From the NCBI GenBank assembly GCA_016210825.1, contig JACQTM010000384.1, forward strand, positions 1 to 8,352: a stretch of DNA of 8,352 nucleotides, read 5' to 3'. Shown piece by piece: positions 6,706 to 8,352 of the stretch (the stretch's first letter is position 1; every line of letters begins with the position of its first letter). This DNA is from Hyphomicrobiales bacterium (GTDB lineage Bacteria; Pseudomonadota; Alphaproteobacteria; Rhizobiales; Xanthobacteraceae). Position numbers and translations under genes: made by a program. The notes under the pieces are model-generated. The model was not told where the DNA came from. It ran no database searches and was given only the letters and a program-made list of their open reading frames with translations.

Positions 6706-7139
6706 TACCGTTTTTTTTCGTCGTTGAGCGGAACGGCGTAAAGCTCAAGCCGATGATCGACAAGCTGATAGCCAAGCTTGCGTGCGATTTCGCGCTGCAG
6801 GCGCTCGATGTCTTCGGATTGAAATTCGATGACCTCGCCGGTCCGCAGGTTAATTAGGTGATCGTGATGGCTATCCGAAGCTTGCTCGAAACGCGCGCGG
6901 CCCTCGCGGAAATCGTGACGTTCGATAATGCCGGCATCCTCGAACAGTTTTACGGTTCGATAGACGGTGGAGATCGAGATGTGGCTGTCGATCTTCGAAC
7001 AGCGCCGGTACAATTCCTCGACATCGGGATGATCGTCGGAATCGTTGAGCACACGCGCGATGGTGCGCCGCTGCTCGGTCATTCGCATGCCCTTCGCGGC
7101 GCATTGTGCTTCAATGCTGGTCGGCTTGATCGTCGTCAA
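6705..7139 (-). CDS. fur: Fur-family metalloregulator (alphaproteobacterial Fur/Mur type)
   Basis: This is a dimeric, metal-responsive DNA-binding repressor of the Fur superfamily; in alphaproteobacteria this clade (Mur/Fur) often answers to Mn(II) as well as or instead of Fe(II). In 144 residues the winged helix spans about 1-85, with the recognition region SISTVYRTVKLFEDAGII at 55-72. The dimerisation and metal domain follows, with the SHHDH cluster at 90-94, EVIEF at 102-106 and VDHRLELY at 127-134. H37 in DDHPDVEELY is also kept. The CxxC pair that binds structural zinc in E. coli Fur is absent: the stretch after HHDH reads LINLRTGEV. The only cysteines are C13 and C47. The start is TTG with a good GGAG six bases upstream; a stop lies 8 codons further up with no ATG between. 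The stop overlaps the plsC ATG (TAATG). Irr is another family option, but its haem-binding region is not seen. Confidence 0.93.
   Translation of the reverse strand: MTTIKPTSIEAQCAAKGMRMTEQRRTIARVLNDSDDHPDVEELYRRCSKIDSHISISTVYRTVKLFEDAGIIERHDFREGRARFEQASDSHHDHLINLRTGEVIEFQSEDIERLQREIARKLGYQLVDHRLELYAVPLNDEKKR
6711..6718 (-). other. A8 run / in-phase slippery heptamer at the end of fur
   Basis: On the minus strand the last fur codons are GAA AAA AAA CGG TAA, giving eight consecutive A. The last A of GAA with the two AAA codons forms the heptamer A-AAA-AAA in the phase used for -1 frameshifting. A -1 shift reads on as ACG GTA ATG, entering the plsC frame without a stop. Whether slippage happens is not shown by the sequence. 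Confidence 0.35.
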
Positions 7140-7143
7140 GAAT

Positions 7144-7149
7144 CTCTCC
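7144..7149 (-). promoter_or_regulatory. Shine-Dalgarno supporting the TTG start of fur
   Basis: GGAGAG on the minus strand lies just before the fur TTG, with six bases between GGAG and TTG. It is well spaced and decides the start in favour of TTG. The alternative ATGs at codons 18 and 20 would remove the N-terminal helix of the Fur fold. Confidence 0.65.
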
Positions 7150-7162
7150 GCCGGGATCCGCT

Positions 7163-7191
7163 ATCATATTCAGCGTTGCGACCACCGTCCA
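7163..7191 (-). promoter_or_regulatory. Candidate sigma-70-type promoter for fur-plsC
   Basis: In the 63-bp rimI-fur gap the minus strand carries TGGACG (7191-7186, four of six to TTGACA), a 17-base spacer, and TATGAT (7168-7163, five of six to TATAAT). Transcription would start near 7156, giving a short leader that still holds the GGAG at 7149-7146. The imperfect dyad CGCT...AGCG flanks the -10 box, but I see no recognisable Fur, Mur, Irr or RirA box. Confidence 0.4.
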
Positions 7192-7202
7192 TTGTCGGCG
7201 AT

Positions 7203-7688
7203 CTAGGCAAGATCCCGCCGTAGGATAAGCGCTGCCGCACCGCTTGAGCCGCCAGAGGCATAATAACCCTCGCGTCGGCCGACCTCGCGGAATCCCGCGC
7301 GACGGTAGAGGCGGCAGGCCGCCTCATTGTCCTCGTCGACTTCGAGAAAAACCCAAGCGACACCTAGCGCGGCTAGTCGGCGCAAATGTAGGTTAAGCAA
7401 ATTCCGGGCAAGTCCGCGGCCTCGTAACGACTTGGCGACCGCGACGGATAATATTTCCGCCTCGGTATCCGCCTTACGCGAAATGATGAAACCTACAAGT
7501 CTGCGGCTAGCCATGGCGCGATGTGCCAGCACGTTGCGATCGAGCAAAAGCTGCTCGAATTCGCCGTCGCTCCAGCCGCGGCGGAAGGATACATCATGAA
7601 GCGCGGCGAGTGCGGGCGCGTCATGCGATCGTGCCTCGGATAGTGAAGGCTCCGCGCGCGTGAAGAGCCTGATCAGCGTCGCGATCAT
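7203..7688 (-). CDS. rimI: N-alpha-acetyltransferase RimI (GNAT family)
   Basis: RimI uses acetyl-CoA to acetylate protein N-termini, classically the N-terminal alanine of ribosomal protein S18. The 161-residue GNAT fold shows motif A at about 79-98, with the pyrophosphate-binding signature RGRGLA at 89-94. The following strand reads FLEVDEDN (115-121), with E116 at the place of E103 in E. coli. RLYRRAGF at 126-133 carries Y128, the equivalent of general acid Y115. GYY at 141-143 is also usual for RimI. About 20 residues precede the region that aligns with the start of E. coli RimI. ATG overlaps the tsaB stop as ATGA, so the two are coupled. The tsaB-rimI pairing is common, and it helps separate this gene from generic GNATs. 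Confidence 0.93.
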   Translation of the reverse strand: MIATLIRLFTRAEPSLSEARSHDAPALAALHDVSFRRGWSDGEFEQLLLDRNVLAHRAMASRRLVGFIISRKADTEAEILSVAVAKSLRGRGLARNLLNLHLRRLAALGVAWVFLEVDEDNEAACRLYRRAGFREVGRREGYYASGGSSGAAALILRRDLA

Positions 7689-8352
7689 CGGCGCGGCAAT
7701 TGCGCGGCGTCCTGAGGCTGGGCGTCGGGTGCGCGAAGGTAAAGTGGTTTTGGCGGGAATTGACCCTCGCTCGCGGCGGCACCGAGCCGTGCCACCCAGC
7801 CGATATCCGGGGCACGGCGGTCATCGATACGTGGAGCTGGCGCGCCGGCAGGCCAATGCGCGGCAACGAGCTTCGCCGCCGTGCCGACCAGGCATGCATG
7901 GCCATTGACAGCTATACGTACGACTTCGTCGATCGTTGCGATGCGCGGTGCGATCACCGTTCGACCGGCCGGCCCGAATCGCTGCAAATAAACTTGCGAG
8001 TGCCGTGCGTCGATCACGGCGGTTACGGAACTCGTGCCGTCCTGCGCGATATGCGGTGCGGCGAAGGCGGCAAGGGTCGTCAGTCCGACGACAGGCTTGC
8101 CGGCCGCTAGGCCGATCCCACGCGCAGCCGCAAGGCCGACACGTAAACCGGTGAAGCTCCCCGGCCCGGTCGTGACAGCGACGCGGTCGATGTTGGCGAA
8201 CCAGAGACCCGCGGTATCCATGACGCCGGCAATGAGCGGCATCAACGCTTCAGCATGGCCGCGGACCATTGGTTGCGATTCGCTGACGGCAATATCGCCA
8301 TGCGCTGTGTCGAACACGGCGACGGAGCAGGCTTCTAGCGCTGTATCAATAG
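7685..8352 (-). CDS. tsaB: tRNA threonylcarbamoyladenosine biosynthesis protein TsaB (5' end outside window)
   Basis: TsaB is the ASKHA-fold partner of TsaD and TsaE that forms t6A37 in ANN-decoding tRNAs. 221 residues are visible. The frame is open to the right edge and begins with IDTALEACSVAV, the first strand of the fold (usual pattern IDTA near the N-terminus). Only about 4-6 codons therefore seem to be missing. The GTG at 8317 is internal valine, not the start. Further marks, numbered from the first visible residue, are RGHAEALMPL (30-39), TGPGSFTGLRVG (61-72), DARHSQVY (114-121) and PLYLRAPD (202-209). It overlaps rimI by four bases. Confidence 0.95.
   Translation of the reverse strand, partial: IDTALEACSVAVFDTAHGDIAVSESQPMVRGHAEALMPLIAGVMDTAGLWFANIDRVAVTTGPGSFTGLRVGLAAARGIGLAAGKPVVGLTTLAAFAAPHIAQDGTSSVTAVIDARHSQVYLQRFGPAGRTVIAPRIATIDEVVRIAVNGHACLVGTAAKLVAAHWPAGAPAPRIDDRRAPDIGWVARLGAAASEGQFPPKPLYLRAPDAQPQDAAQLPRR

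Noticed and set aside
8315..8317. GTG as a start codon of tsaB within the window.
   Set aside because: The conserved IDTA strand lies upstream in the same open frame, so this codon is internal and the true start is beyond the right edge.
1..8352. A hidden defence, mobile or biosynthetic system.
   Set aside because: Every long minus-strand frame belongs to a recognised housekeeping family, gaps are at most 126 bp, and no direct repeats, integrase, transposase or att-like sites are visible.

Overview
This window reads as a conserved housekeeping cluster from an alphaproteobacterium, most likely order Hyphomicrobiales (Rhizobiales). The evidence is the gene order, GC content of roughly 60% by eye, a Fur-family protein without the CxxC zinc cysteines, and MiaB, YbeY and PhoH sequences typical of that group. 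All nine genes lie on the minus strand, so transcription runs from the right edge to the left edge. I see no mobile element, CRISPR array, tRNA, rRNA or sign of recent gene transfer.

In transcription order the genes are: tsaB (5' end cut by the right edge), rimI, fur/mur, a plsC-family acyltransferase, miaB, phoH, ybeY, a corC/ybeX-type CBS protein, and lnt. Packing is very tight. tsaB/rimI and phoH/ybeY share ATGA, corC/lnt share GTGA, and fur/plsC share TAATG. Only three junctions leave real room: rimI-fur (63 bp, with a candidate promoter), plsC-miaB (126 bp, with a candidate intrinsic terminator) and miaB-phoH (34 bp). This suggests three transcription units: (tsaB-rimI), (fur-plsC) and (miaB-phoH-ybeY-corC-lnt), with read-through possible. 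Positions 1-72 are an AT-rich spacer after lnt.

The common theme is upkeep of translation and of the envelope. TsaB (t6A) and MiaB (ms2i6A) modify tRNA next to the anticodon. RimI acetylates protein N-termini, classically ribosomal protein S18. YbeY, PhoH and the YbeX-like protein form a neighbourhood linked to rRNA maturation and ribosome health. PlsC/OlsA and Lnt serve membrane lipids and lipoproteins. The Fur/Mur regulator brings a metal-responsive element.

I found no undescribed multi-gene system. The points that merit a second look are small: an in-phase A-AAA-AAA slippery heptamer two codons before the fur stop that leads straight into plsC; a perfect 16-bp palindrome just inside plsC; a terminator hairpin whose loop contains the plsC stop codon; and a 35-codon upstream ORF whose stop overlaps one of three possible miaB start codons, two of them created by a tandem 9-bp repeat.
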